Of a DNA stretch of 40,283 bases, positions 31,213 to 39,367 are shown one piece after another. Below the pieces are notes generated by a model. It was not told where the DNA came from. It did no database searches and was given only the letters and a program-made list of their open reading frames with translations. Each line of letters starts with the position of its first letter. Position 1 is the first letter of the stretch. Source of the stretch: Streptomyces sp. CB02923 (GTDB lineage: Bacteria; Actinomycetota; Actinomycetes; Streptomycetales; Streptomycetaceae); the NCBI RefSeq assembly GCF_001905005.1, contig NZ_LWKZ01000028.1, positions 235,482 to 275,764 on the forward strand. The letters run 5' to 3'. Made by a program: the position numbers and the translations under genes.

Positions 31213-32547
31213 TTACCGACCCGCCTCCAGGTGGCTCAGTGCCGCGACGGTGAGGGCCTGGACGCCCATGGTCAGGGTGGGCTGCTTGACCGGTGTGAAG
31301 TGCGGTGAGTGGTTGGAGGGGATGTCCTGGGCGAGGCGCCCGGAGGACATGGCGGTGCGGAACTCGTCGGGGTCCCAGCCGCCCAGCCACCAGTAGTAGA
31401 GGGGCGCACCGGCGGCCGTGGCGATCAGACCGGCGTCCTCGCTGCCGGCGGCCGGTTCGTAGCCGAACAGCGCCTGGCCGCCGAAGTGGTCGGTGAAGGC
31501 GGCGTTGACCCGCTCCAGCGTGCGGTCGTCGTTGCGGGTGACCGGGAAGGTGTTCAGCACCTCGGTCTCCGGCTCGCGCGGCGCGTCGGAGGCGATGGCC
31601 TCGGCCTTGGCGATGCGGTCGATGGCCGCCAGCACCCGGCCGCGTACCTCCTCGTCGAACGTACGGACGCTGAGCTGCACCACCGCCTCGTCGGGGATGA
31701 CGTTGGGCGCGTCCCCGGCCTGGAAGGAGCCGACGGTGACGACGGCCCGGTCCTTGGGCGCGACCTCCCGGGCGACGACGGTCTGCAGCCGCTGGACGAA
31801 GGCGGCGGCCATCACGATCGGGTCGACGACGGTCTCGGGGCGGGAGCCGTGGCCGCCGGTGCCGTGGAAGGTGATCTTCAGGCTGTCCGAGGCTGCCATA
31901 CAGGCGCCGGGGGCGTACGTGATCAGGCCCGCGCCGAGCGGGGCGACGTGCTGGGCGAGCACCACGTCGGGGGTGGGCACCCGTCCCTGCCCACCGGCAT
32001 CGACACCGGCACCGGCACCGGCATTGACCTCGGCACCGGCTCCGGCTCCGGAACCGGCACCGACATCCGCGCCCGTCCCGAACAGCCCGTCCGCGATCAT
32101 CGCGCGCGCCCCGTCACCGACCTCCTCGGCGGGCTGGAAGAGCACGACCAGGGTCCCGGACCAGTGCTCCCGGCCCGCCGCCAGCAGGTCGGCGGCGCCC
32201 GCCAGGCAGGTGACGTGCACGTCGTGGCCGCAGGCGTGCATGACGCCGGGGACGGCGGAGGCGTACGGCAGGGTGCTGCGCTCGGTGACGGGCAGGGCGT
32301 CCATGTCGGCCCGCAGCAGGACGACCGGGCCGGGGCCGTTGCGCAATACGCCCACCACGCCCGTGCGGCCGATCCCAGTGCTGACCTCGTAGCCGTACGA
32401 GGTCAGGCGACGGGCCGCTTCGGCGGCCGTACGGGTCTCCTGGAAGCCGAGTTCGGGGTGCCGGTGGAGGTCTTCGTAGAGGGATTCGAGGTCCGCCATG
32501 CGGGCGCCGAGCGGGGCCAGTACGGTGTCACGCGCGCTATCGCTCAT
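31213..32547 (-). CDS. M20-family amidohydrolase/peptidase
   Basis: A 444-residue zinc hydrolase: LHRHPELGFQETRTA, LLRADMDALPV, GVMHACGHDVHVTCL, LVVLFQPAEEVGDGARAMI and SNHSPHF near the C-terminus are the M20 metal and catalytic residues; GTGGHGSRPETVVDPI belongs to the lid domain. Such enzymes hydrolyse N-acyl amino acids, hippurate or amide conjugates. A Gly/Ala-rich low-complexity insertion lies at about residues 160-195. The ATG at 32547 (or 32556) lacks a ribosome site; the open frame upstream is not supported. It is 247 bp upstream of the MerR-PP2C gene on the same strand. Natural substrate unknown. Confidence 0.92.
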   Translation of the reverse strand: MSDSARDTVLAPLGARMADLESLYEDLHRHPELGFQETRTAAEAARRLTSYGYEVSTGIGRTGVVGVLRNGPGPVVLLRADMDALPVTERSTLPYASAVPGVMHACGHDVHVTCLAGAADLLAAGREHWSGTLVVLFQPAEEVGDGARAMIADGLFGTGADVGAGSGAGAGAEVNAGAGAGVDAGGQGRVPTPDVVLAQHVAPLGAGLITYAPGACMAASDSLKITFHGTGGHGSRPETVVDPIVMAAAFVQRLQTVVAREVAPKDRAVVTVGSFQAGDAPNVIPDEAVVQLSVRTFDEEVRGRVLAAIDRIAKAEAIASDAPREPETEVLNTFPVTRNDDRTLERVNAAFTDHFGGQALFGYEPAAGSEDAGLIATAAGAPLYYWWLGGWDPDEFRTAMSSGRLAQDIPSNHSPHFTPVKQPTLTMGVQALTVAALSHLEAGR

Positions 32548-33113
32548 ACGTAGCATTTGATCATGTAACGGACGCACGGGCGAGGCCAGGACCGGCCGCA
32601 CCAGGCCGGAAAACACCGGCTCCCCAGGCACCGCGGAGCACCGCCGGAGACCGGCGGACGGACCGCTGCGCGAGCACCCCCTCTCCGTATAAAACCTGTA
32701 CGGAGAACGTGCGTTGCGTGTCCTAAGTTCCCGGCGGGACTCCCGCGCGTCTCGCCGCGGCCACCGGCGGCGCGGGCTGTACTGAGACGCGGCCCCGAGC
32801 GGACCGCCGCGCTGCGCTACGCCGCCGGGGTGACGCCGTGCCAGTTCAGTTGGCCGGCGCAGCAGCTGGCGGCGTCGCTCACGGTCGCGGCGGGCGCGAC
32901 CCTGCCCCTGACCGCGCGTCAGGGGCAGGCGCCGGAGAGCCGACCGTTCCGGCCAAAGGTCCTGTACCTTTCGGCCATTGGTCCCTCGCGACGCATGAAG
33001 AGCACGAGACCCGGTACCGGGCTTTTCCCCGGACGGTGTAGGGTGCGGATTGCCCGTTTTATGCCTACGACAGCCCACCGGCCCGGAGCCGACGGGCGAG
33101 GAGACGCCACGAT
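32548..33113. other. 566-bp intergenic region with inverted repeats
   Basis: No gene is supported here. It contains CTCCGTA-N9-TACGGAG (32683-32705), an exact 7-bp inverted repeat with an AT-rich spacer, a GGCCAAAGGT/ACCTTTCGGCC hairpin (32951-32976), and a CCCGGTACCGGG palindrome followed by CTTTT (33010-33026). These are candidates for an operator and for leader or attenuator structures of the YkuD-like gene at 33114, whose promoter must lie here. Confidence 0.5.
32683..32705. promoter_or_regulatory. Inverted repeat CTCCGTA-N9-TACGGAG
   Basis: An exact 7-bp inverted repeat around an AT-rich spacer (TAAAACC in its centre), 136 bp upstream of the M20 start and 409 bp upstream of the YkuD-like gene. 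It has the form of an operator; no regulator is adjacent. Confidence 0.35.
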
Positions 33114-33929
33114 ATGGCCGCCCGCCACGCCCAGCACAGCAGCGGTACGCGAATAAGGATGACCCGTCGCGGCAAGGCCGTCAGCGGCCTCGCCCTGACC
33201 ACCCTCGTGGGCACCGCGCTGTGGGCCTGGCCCGCCTCCGGCGACGACCACGACGGGCACCGCGCCGAGCAGGCCCGGCCGGCCCCCTCGTCGCCGGACG
33301 CCCCCGCGCACCACGTCGCCGGCGGCACCACGGCACCGGCGCCGCGCGCGATCCCGGGCCTGAGCGACGCCACCCGCAAGCAGATACCGGCCGATTCCCG
33401 GCAGGTCCTGGTCGTCACGGGCCAGGGCGCGGACGCGCACGACTCCTCCGTCATGCTCTACACCCGCGCCGAGCACTCCGACGACTGGCGGCCCGGCGCC
33501 GACTGGGCTGCGCACAACGCGTCCCGGGGCTGGACCAAGGACCACCACTACGGTGATCTGCGCTCGCCGCAGGGCGTGTTCACGCTCGGCGACGCGGGCG
33601 GCAAGCTGGCGCCGCCCGCGGGCACCAAGCTGCGGTACGACCGGAACGACAGCTTCGTCGCGCACGGCACCGGCGTGGAGGGCGAGCCGCTGGACGGCGC
33701 GTTCGACTACGTGATCGCCATCGACTACAACCGCGTCAAGGGCTCCTCGCCGCTGGACCCGCGGCGGCCGCAGGGCGCGGCAAAGGGCGGCGGCGTCTGG
33801 CTGCACGTGGACCACAACGGCCCCACGCAGGGCTGCGTCAGCCTCAAGCCCGAGGTGATGCAGGAGTTGCTGCGGACGCTGGACCCGGCGCAGCACCCGG
33901 TCATCGTGATGGGCCCGGCAGGCCACTGA
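33114..33929 (+). CDS. Secreted L,D-transpeptidase-like (YkuD fold) protein
   Basis: A 271-residue exported protein. A Tat-like or Sec signal (TRRGKAVSGLALTTLVGTALWAWPASG) is followed by a His/Pro/Ala-rich linker and a YkuD-like domain: VLVVTGQGADAHDSSVMLY, GVFTLGDAGGK, and the catalytic-type GPTQGCVSLKPEVM, with Cys conserved but the usual His before Gly replaced by Gln. Such proteins modify peptidoglycan cross-links, or are inactive relatives. The ATG at 33114 has GAGGAG about 10 bases upstream; an ATG at 33159 is an alternative. It is followed by a 31-bp repeat array. Confidence 0.82.
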   Translation: MAARHAQHSSGTRIRMTRRGKAVSGLALTTLVGTALWAWPASGDDHDGHRAEQARPAPSSPDAPAHHVAGGTTAPAPRAIPGLSDATRKQIPADSRQVLVVTGQGADAHDSSVMLYTRAEHSDDWRPGADWAAHNASRGWTKDHHYGDLRSPQGVFTLGDAGGKLAPPAGTKLRYDRNDSFVAHGTGVEGEPLDGAFDYVIAIDYNRVKGSSPLDPRRPQGAAKGGGVWLHVDHNGPTQGCVSLKPEVMQELLRTLDPAQHPVIVMGPAGH

Positions 33930-33940
33930 AACCGGCCCAC

Positions 33941-34050
33941 CACCGGCCGTACCGCTGCCACCACCTCCTGGCACCGGCCGTACCGCTGCCGTTCCACCGC
34001 CCCACCGGCCGTACCCGCTCCCGTTCCACCGCCCCACCGGCCGTACCGCC
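33941..34050. repeat. 31-bp tandem repeat after the YkuD-like gene
   Basis: Units begin CACCGGCCGTACC at 33941, 33972, 34003 and 34035 (the last partial), with GCTGCC or CTCCC and TTCCACCGCC further on. It begins 12 bp after the stop. Confidence 0.85.
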
Positions 34051-34097
34051 CGCAACTCCCCTTACCGCCCCCGCTTCACCCGTGGTACGGATGTGCC

Positions 34098-35384
34098 ATG
34101 GCCGACGACGCTCAGCACCCGCACGACGCATCCGCGACCCGCGCCACCGCGTTCGCCCCTGGTGAGGCGCCGCAACACCCCGGCCCACGGGACGCGTTGA
34201 CCGACGTCACCGGGCTGCGGGTCGGCCACGCGCGGCGCTTCGGCGACGGGTGCCTGACGGGCACCACCGTCGTCCTGGCGCCCGAGGGCGGCGTCATCGC
34301 CGCCGTGGACGTACGCGGCGGCGGTCCCGGCACCCGCGAGACGGACGCCCTGGACCCGCGCAACCTGGTCCAGCACATCGAGGCGGTGGTCCTCACCGGC
34401 GGCAGCGCCTTCGGACTGGACGCCGCCTCCGGCGCGGTGGCCTGGCTGGAGGAGCAGGGCCGCGGCTACCGCGTCGGCCCGGACCCGGCGCAGGTCGTCC
34501 CCGTCGTACCGGCCGCGGCCCTGTTCGACCTGGGGCGTGGCGGCGACTGGCACGCCCGCCCGGACGCCGCCCTGGGCCGCGCCGCCATCGAGCACGCCGC
34601 CGGTACGGAGCTGAACGCACCCGTGGAGCAGGGCAACACCGGCGCCGGTACGGGCGCGGTGGCCGGCGGCCTCAAGGGCGGCATCGGTACCGCGAGCCTG
34701 GTCCTGCCGTCGGGCGTCACGGTGTCCGCGCTGGCGGCGGTCAACGCGGCGGGGTCGGTGGTCGATCCGCGTACCGGGGTGCTGTACGGACAGTACGGGG
34801 AGGTGTGCGAGACGTTGGCGCAGGCTCCGCCCGGGCCCGGCACCGGCCTCCCCTCCCCCGGCCCGGATACCCCCGACCCGGACTCCCCCGACCCGGACTT
34901 CTCCGGCCCGGACTCCCCCGGCGTGCCTTCCCCTGACGCGCACGCCGCCGCGCAGCGCCGCCTCGCCGAGGCCCGTACCGCTTCCGAGCGACGTTCGGCC
35001 GCCTCCGTACGCCCGCCCCTGAACACCACTCTCGCCGTCGTCGCGACCGACGCGGCCCTGACCCGCGCGCAGGCCCAGAAGCTGGCCGGCACCGCGCACG
35101 ACGGGCTGGCCCGCGCCGTACGCCCGGTGCACCTGCTGACCGACGGTGACACGGTCTTCGCGCTCGCCACCGGTGACCGGCCTCTGGCGCCGGAAGGGGC
35201 CGCCGCCGACCCGGTGTTCGGGGCGCACGCCGAGACCGGCGCCCTCAACGAGATCCTGGCCGCGGGGGCCGACGCGCTGACCCGCGCCGTGGTCAAGGCC
35301 GTACTGGCGGCGGAGACGGTGGACACCCCGGGCGGCCGCTTCCCGTCGTACCGCGACCTCTACCCGTCGGGGTCACCCTCCTGA
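34098..35384 (+). CDS. P1-family (DmpA/NylC-like) autoproteolytic peptidase
   Basis: A 428-residue Ntn-type hydrolase. Features: the start region DVTGLRVGHARR, LTGTTVVLAPEGG, VDVRGGGPGTRETDAL, VLTGGSAFGLDAA, GNTGAGTGAVAGGLKGG, and the autocleavage site Asn309-Thr310 in PPLNTTLAVVATDA, where Thr310 would become the nucleophile as in NylC. Just before it, residues about 245-280 are a PDSPDPD-type low-complexity linker that would lie at the C-terminus of the alpha chain. These enzymes cleave aminopeptide or nylon-oligomer-type amides. The ATG at 34098 has a weak ribosome site. The next gene starts 22 bp after the stop. Confidence 0.88.
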   Translation: MADDAQHPHDASATRATAFAPGEAPQHPGPRDALTDVTGLRVGHARRFGDGCLTGTTVVLAPEGGVIAAVDVRGGGPGTRETDALDPRNLVQHIEAVVLTGGSAFGLDAASGAVAWLEEQGRGYRVGPDPAQVVPVVPAAALFDLGRGGDWHARPDAALGRAAIEHAAGTELNAPVEQGNTGAGTGAVAGGLKGGIGTASLVLPSGVTVSALAAVNAAGSVVDPRTGVLYGQYGEVCETLAQAPPGPGTGLPSPGPDTPDPDSPDPDFSGPDSPGVPSPDAHAAAQRRLAEARTASERRSAASVRPPLNTTLAVVATDAALTRAQAQKLAGTAHDGLARAVRPVHLLTDGDTVFALATGDRPLAPEGAAADPVFGAHAETGALNEILAAGADALTRAVVKAVLAAETVDTPGGRFPSYRDLYPSGSPS

Positions 35385-35406
35385 CCGCGGTGGTAGAACG
35401 GGCCAT

Positions 35407-36027
35407 ATGTCCGCGCCGCCGCCTCCCCCCACGCTCGTCCAGCCACCGCCCGGGAAGAAGCCGGGCCCGCCACGGTCGCCGAGACGGCACCGGCTGTGGT
35501 GGCACCGCCTGTTCCTCGGGCTCTGGTACCGGCCGGTCGAGGTGATGGACGAGGCGCGCGACCGCAGCGCCTGGAGCGCGGCCGCCCTGCTGTGCCTGGT
35601 CAGCGGCGCTCTCGGCATCGTGTCGGTGGAAGCCTTCCGCAAGCAGTGGGGGGTGGACCAGGGGCTGGCGCTGCAACTGGCGGCCTTCGCGGAGGCGGGC
35701 GTGCTGGTCGCCAGCCTCGCGCTGGGGGTGGTCACCCACCTCATTGCCCGCACGATCGGCGGGAACGGCAGGTTCGAGCCGACGGTGAGCCTGTTCATCG
35801 TGCTGTTCTGGGTCACGGACCTGCCGCGGCTGGTGCTGGCCACGTGGCTGCCGCACAACTCGACGCTCGTGCAGGCCGTGGCCTGGTCGACCTGGGGCTT
35901 CGGCTACCTGCTGGCCGTGCTGCTCATCCGGGGCCAGCACCATCTGTCCACCGGCAAGGCGGCGGTGGCGGTGGCGGTGCAGATGCTGGCGTCGCTGGCA
36001 CTGCTGAAGCTCGGCCCGGTGCGGTGA
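35407..36027 (+). CDS. Yip1-domain-like integral membrane protein
   Basis: A 206-residue membrane protein. A Pro-rich cytoplasmic N-terminus (residues 1-30) is followed by about five hydrophobic helices, with GLWYRPVEVMDEARDRSAWSAAALLCLVSGALGI leading into the first. The pattern resembles Yip1/YIP domain proteins. It lies 22 bp after the P1 peptidase on the same strand, so the two probably share a transcript. Function unknown. Confidence 0.7.
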   Translation: MSAPPPPPTLVQPPPGKKPGPPRSPRRHRLWWHRLFLGLWYRPVEVMDEARDRSAWSAAALLCLVSGALGIVSVEAFRKQWGVDQGLALQLAAFAEAGVLVASLALGVVTHLIARTIGGNGRFEPTVSLFIVLFWVTDLPRLVLATWLPHNSTLVQAVAWSTWGFGYLLAVLLIRGQHHLSTGKAAVAVAVQMLASLALLKLGPVR

Positions 36028-36075
36028 GGACCGGCCCGTGGCGCGGCCGGCGCACGGGTCCGTGACGCGCGGCTC

Positions 36076-36342
36076 TCAGTGCCGCTCGTTGCCGTCCAGT
36101 TGCCGTACGAGTCCGGCGAACGCCTCGCGCTCGGCGGCGCTCAGCTCCACGCGCTCGCTGGGCGGTCCGGCCGGCCCGGTCTGCCGCGGGACGGCGCGCA
36201 GCAGCGGTCTCGTGCCGCTCCCGGAGGGCGCCCCGAAGCGGTGCCGGCGCACGATCCGGGCCTGGCTCACGGCCCACCCGATGGTGACGGTGAGCAGGAT
36301 GGCCAGGCCGATCTGCTGGAGGAGCGGAACGGAGGGGAACAT
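36076..36342 (-). CDS. Small single-pass membrane protein
   Basis: An 88-residue protein: a helix at residues about 7-27 (LLQQIGLAILLTVTIGWAV), a basic segment, and a C-terminal amphipathic helix (ERVELSAAEREAFAGLVRQLDG). The ATG at 36342 has GGAGGACC upstream, a strong ribosome site; the open frame further upstream has none. Converges on the Yip1-like gene. Function unknown. Confidence 0.72.
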   Translation of the reverse strand: MFPSVPLLQQIGLAILLTVTIGWAVSQARIVRRHRFGAPSGSGTRPLLRAVPRQTGPAGPPSERVELSAAEREAFAGLVRQLDGNERH

Positions 36343-36621
36343 ACGGTCCTCCAGGTCGGGTGCGCGACGGTGCGGTTCCGGGCCCGTGCGGGCCCCGGCG
36401 GGGCGGACTCCAGCAGTAGACACCATGTCAGGGACTTCCGTCAGGGGATTGAACGGACTTAAGTCCCACAAGTGATGTAACTCCCACACCTGCGCACCTC
36501 CCGCCCGGCCTCCCCACGTTTCGGGCACACGCCCCGTGCGGCACGCGAACGCCCCCTTTCCCTCCCCAAGATCGTCCACGAGCATGTGCCACACCGCCCT
36601 CCCGATACGAGGAGTACGCAC

Positions 36622-37899
36622 GTGCCGCAGCCGACCGCCCCCCGCACCGCCCAGCAGGCGCCCGCCACGCCGAACACCCCGGGCCCCCCGGAGGGCGGCG
36701 TCTCACCAACGGCCCCGGAGGGCGGCGTCCCGCCGAAGGCCCTGGAGGGCGTCCTCGTCGCCGACTTCAGCCGCGTCCTGGCCGGTCCGCTGGCCGCCGC
36801 CACGCTGGCCGACCTGGGCGCCGACGTGGTCAAGGTGGAGCGGCCCGGCTCCGGTGACGACACCCGCGCCTGGGGGCCGCCGTTCTCCTCCGACGGCACG
36901 GCCGCGTACTTCGACGCCGCCAACCGCTCCAAACGCGGCCTCGCCCTGGACCTCGCCGACCCCGGCGACGCGGCGGCAGCCCGGGAACTGGCCCGCCGGG
37001 CCGATGTACTGATCGAGAATTTCCGGCCGGGCGCGCTCGCCCGCTACGGGCTGGACCCCGCGGCGACCCTGGCCGCCCACCCCGGCCTGGTGCACTGTTC
37101 GATCACCGGTTTCGGCTCCGGGGCGGGCGCGAGCCTGCCGGGTTACGACTTCGTCGTCCAGGCCGCCGGGGGCCTGATGAGCATCACCGGCGAACCGGGC
37201 GGCCCGCCCCTGAAGGCGGGTGTCGCACTCGTCGACGTCCTGACCGCCAAGGACGCCACCACCGCCGTCCTGGCCGCGCTGCGCCACCGCGACCGTACGG
37301 GGCAGGGCCAGCATGTCGAGGTCAACCTGCTGTCTTCGCTGCTCGGTTCGCTGGTCAACCAGGTGTCCGGGCGGCTGGCCACCGGCCGCGACCCGGGCCC
37401 GATGGGCAACCGGCACCCGAGCATCGCCCCGTACGAGACGCTGGCCTGCCGGGACGGCGAGCCGCTGGCCGTCGCGGTCGGCAACGACCGGCAGTTCCGG
37501 GCGCTGGCGCAGGCGCTGGGCGCGCCCGCGCTCGCCGACGACGAGCGCTTCGCCCGCAATCAGGACCGGGTGCGCCACCGCACCGAACTGGTCAGGGAAC
37601 TGGAGGAGCGGCTGGCGGCGGAGACGCCCGCGGCCTGGACCGAGCGGCTGACCGCCGCTTCCGTGCCGTGCGGGCCGGTCAACACCGTCGGCGAGGCGCT
37701 GGAGCTGGCCGGACGGCTCGGCCTGGACCCGGTCGTGCCGGTCGGCGCGGACCGGACCGCGCAGGTGCGCAGTCCGCTGCGACTGTCCGCCACGCCGGTC
37801 GCCGCACCGTGCGCCCCGCCCGCCCTGGACGAGCACGGTGAACCCTTGCGCGCCTGGCTGTCCGGGCCTGCCGGAGCACCCCTCCCACCCCTCATGTGA
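36622..37899 (+). CDS. CaiB/BaiF-family (class III) CoA-transferase
   Basis: A 425-residue enzyme: LEGVLVADFSRVLAGPLAAATLADLGADVVKVERPGSGDDTRAWGPPF, YFDAANRSKRGLALDL, DVLIENFRPGALARYGLD, GYDFVVQAAGGLMSITGEPGGPPLKAGVALVDVLT and MGNRHPSIAPYE are the family landmarks, including the Asp that forms the acyl anhydride. It moves CoA between carboxylic acids. The GTG at 36622 has GAGGAG seven bases upstream. The N-terminal about 40 residues are Pro/Ala-rich with a duplicated PEGGV unit from a 27-bp repeat. Substrate not determinable. Confidence 0.92.
   Translation: MPQPTAPRTAQQAPATPNTPGPPEGGVSPTAPEGGVPPKALEGVLVADFSRVLAGPLAAATLADLGADVVKVERPGSGDDTRAWGPPFSSDGTAAYFDAANRSKRGLALDLADPGDAAAARELARRADVLIENFRPGALARYGLDPAATLAAHPGLVHCSITGFGSGAGASLPGYDFVVQAAGGLMSITGEPGGPPLKAGVALVDVLTAKDATTAVLAALRHRDRTGQGQHVEVNLLSSLLGSLVNQVSGRLATGRDPGPMGNRHPSIAPYETLACRDGEPLAVAVGNDRQFRALAQALGAPALADDERFARNQDRVRHRTELVRELEERLAAETPAAWTERLTAASVPCGPVNTVGEALELAGRLGLDPVVPVGADRTAQVRSPLRLSATPVAAPCAPPALDEHGEPLRAWLSGPAGAPLPPLM
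36688..36745. repeat. 27-bp coding repeat in the CoA-transferase N-terminus
   Basis: CCGGAGGGCGGCGTC and following bases recur at 36688 and 36715, with a partial third (CTGGAGGGCGTC) at 36742, encoding PEGGV...PEGGV...LEGV. The repeat seems to have grown from the start of the conserved domain. Confidence 0.8.
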
Positions 37900-37992
37900 C
37901 GTTCATCACAACGTATTCGGGAGTGCAACCAAACCCGCCCGTAGTTGCTGTTTACCAGCACGCACTGACAACACCCTTGCATGGAGCAGCCC

Positions 37993-39252
37993 GTGACAAT
38001 GCCGGACACCACCGCGCCGCCCGCACCGTCCCGCAGGCGCCGGGTGCGTCGCGGTCTCGCGGCGGCCTCCCTCCTGGCCGCCGGTGCCCTGGCCCTGTCC
38101 GCGTGCGGCGGTGACGCCTCGGCGGGCGGCAGCGACGGCAAGGGGCAGGCGGGCGCGGACGCCGCGGCCGCCAAGGACGCCTCCGAGGCGAAGATCTCGG
38201 TCACCTCGAAGAACGGCGCCACCGACGCCAGCATCAACGACACGGGCGTGAAGGTCAGCGGCGGCAAGCTGACCGACGTGAAGCTGGTGCAGGCGGACAA
38301 CGGTGCGGCGGTCAAGGGCGCGATATCCGCCGACGGCTCCTCCTGGAAGCCGTCGGCCCAGCTGGAACGCGGCACGAAGTACAAGCTGGTGGCCAACGCC
38401 AAGGACGGCAAGGGCCGGGCGGCCACCGAGAACGCGACCTTCACCACCGTCTCCTCGAAGAACAGCTTCATCGGCTCCTACACCCCCGACGGCGGCAAGA
38501 CCGTCGGCGTGGGCATGCCGGTGTCCTTCAACTTCGACAAGTCGATCAGCAACAAGAAGGACGTCCAGGCCCACATCACGGTGACGTCCAGCAGCGGCCA
38601 GAAGGTCGTCGGGCACTGGTTCGGCGCGCGGCGCCTGGACTTCCGTCCCGAGGAGTACTGGAAGGCCGGCTCCAAGGTCACGCTGAAGATCGACCTGGAC
38701 GGGGTCAAGGGCGGTCAGGGCATCACCGGTGTGCAGTCCAAGACGGTGACCTTCACCGTGGGCCGGTCCCAGGTCTCCACCGTCGACATGGACACCCAGA
38801 CCATGACGGTGGTCCGCGACGGCAAGACCGTCAAGTCGATACCGATCTCCGGCGGCAGCGCGAAGAACCCGACGTACAACGGCCGGATGGTCATCTCGGA
38901 GAAGTTCACGCAGACCCGCATGGACGGCTCGACGGTCGGCTTCGGCGGTGAGTACGACATCAAGGACGTGCCGCACGCGATGCGCCTGTCCAGCTCCGGC
39001 ACGTTCATCCACGGCAACTACTGGGGCAGCCCGTCGATCTTCGGCAAGTCCGGTACCAGCCACGGCTGCGTCGGTCTCCAGGACAACAGGGGCGGCGGTG
39101 GCGACACCCCGGGCAAGTGGTTCTTCGACAACTCGCTCGTCGGTGACGTCGTGGTCGTCAAGAACTCGCCGGACAGCACCGTGAAGCCGGACAACGGCCT
39201 CAACGGCTGGAACATGGCGTGGAGCGAGTGGCAGGCGGGCAGCGCGGCCTGA
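37993..39252 (+). CDS. L,D-transpeptidase lipoprotein
   Basis: A 419-residue exported enzyme. A basic N-terminus (SRRRRVRRGL) and hydrophobic helix lead to the lipobox LSAC with Cys38, so it should be a membrane lipoprotein. An Ig-like domain pair (about residues 70-265) precedes the YkuD domain: HGNYWGSPSIFGKSGTSHGCVGL, catalytic Cys359, with the HGC motif intact. It forms 3-3 cross-links in peptidoglycan, as does the M. tuberculosis LdtMt2 type. The start is placed at GTG 37993, which has GGAG six bases upstream; ATG 37981 is possible. A strong terminator follows. Confidence 0.92.
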   Translation: MTMPDTTAPPAPSRRRRVRRGLAAASLLAAGALALSACGGDASAGGSDGKGQAGADAAAAKDASEAKISVTSKNGATDASINDTGVKVSGGKLTDVKLVQADNGAAVKGAISADGSSWKPSAQLERGTKYKLVANAKDGKGRAATENATFTTVSSKNSFIGSYTPDGGKTVGVGMPVSFNFDKSISNKKDVQAHITVTSSSGQKVVGHWFGARRLDFRPEEYWKAGSKVTLKIDLDGVKGGQGITGVQSKTVTFTVGRSQVSTVDMDTQTMTVVRDGKTVKSIPISGGSAKNPTYNGRMVISEKFTQTRMDGSTVGFGGEYDIKDVPHAMRLSSSGTFIHGNYWGSPSIFGKSGTSHGCVGLQDNRGGGGDTPGKWFFDNSLVGDVVVVKNSPDSTVKPDNGLNGWNMAWSEWQAGSAA

Positions 39253-39294
39253 TCCCGGGTACGTACGGCACGGCCCGCGCGGCCCTGACGACAT

Positions 39295-39330
39295 GACGGT
39301 GGCCGGTCCCCTCGGGGACCGGCCACCGTC
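39295..39330. terminator. Strong bidirectional terminator
   Basis: GACGGTGGCCGGTCCC (39295-39310) pairs with GGGACCGGCCACCGTC (39315-39330) around a CTCG tetraloop. It lies between the transpeptidase gene and the convergent PTS gene and can serve both. Confidence 0.85.
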
Positions 39331-39367
39331 GTACCGCGAATCGCCAACCGCGAACCGCCCGTAAACG

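Noticed and set aside
31197..31253. 18-codon frame with a perfect GGAGG-7-GTG start, antisense to the M20 3' end
   Set aside because: Very short, antisense to a conserved gene, and no conserved-looking content; the Shine-Dalgarno match may be chance.
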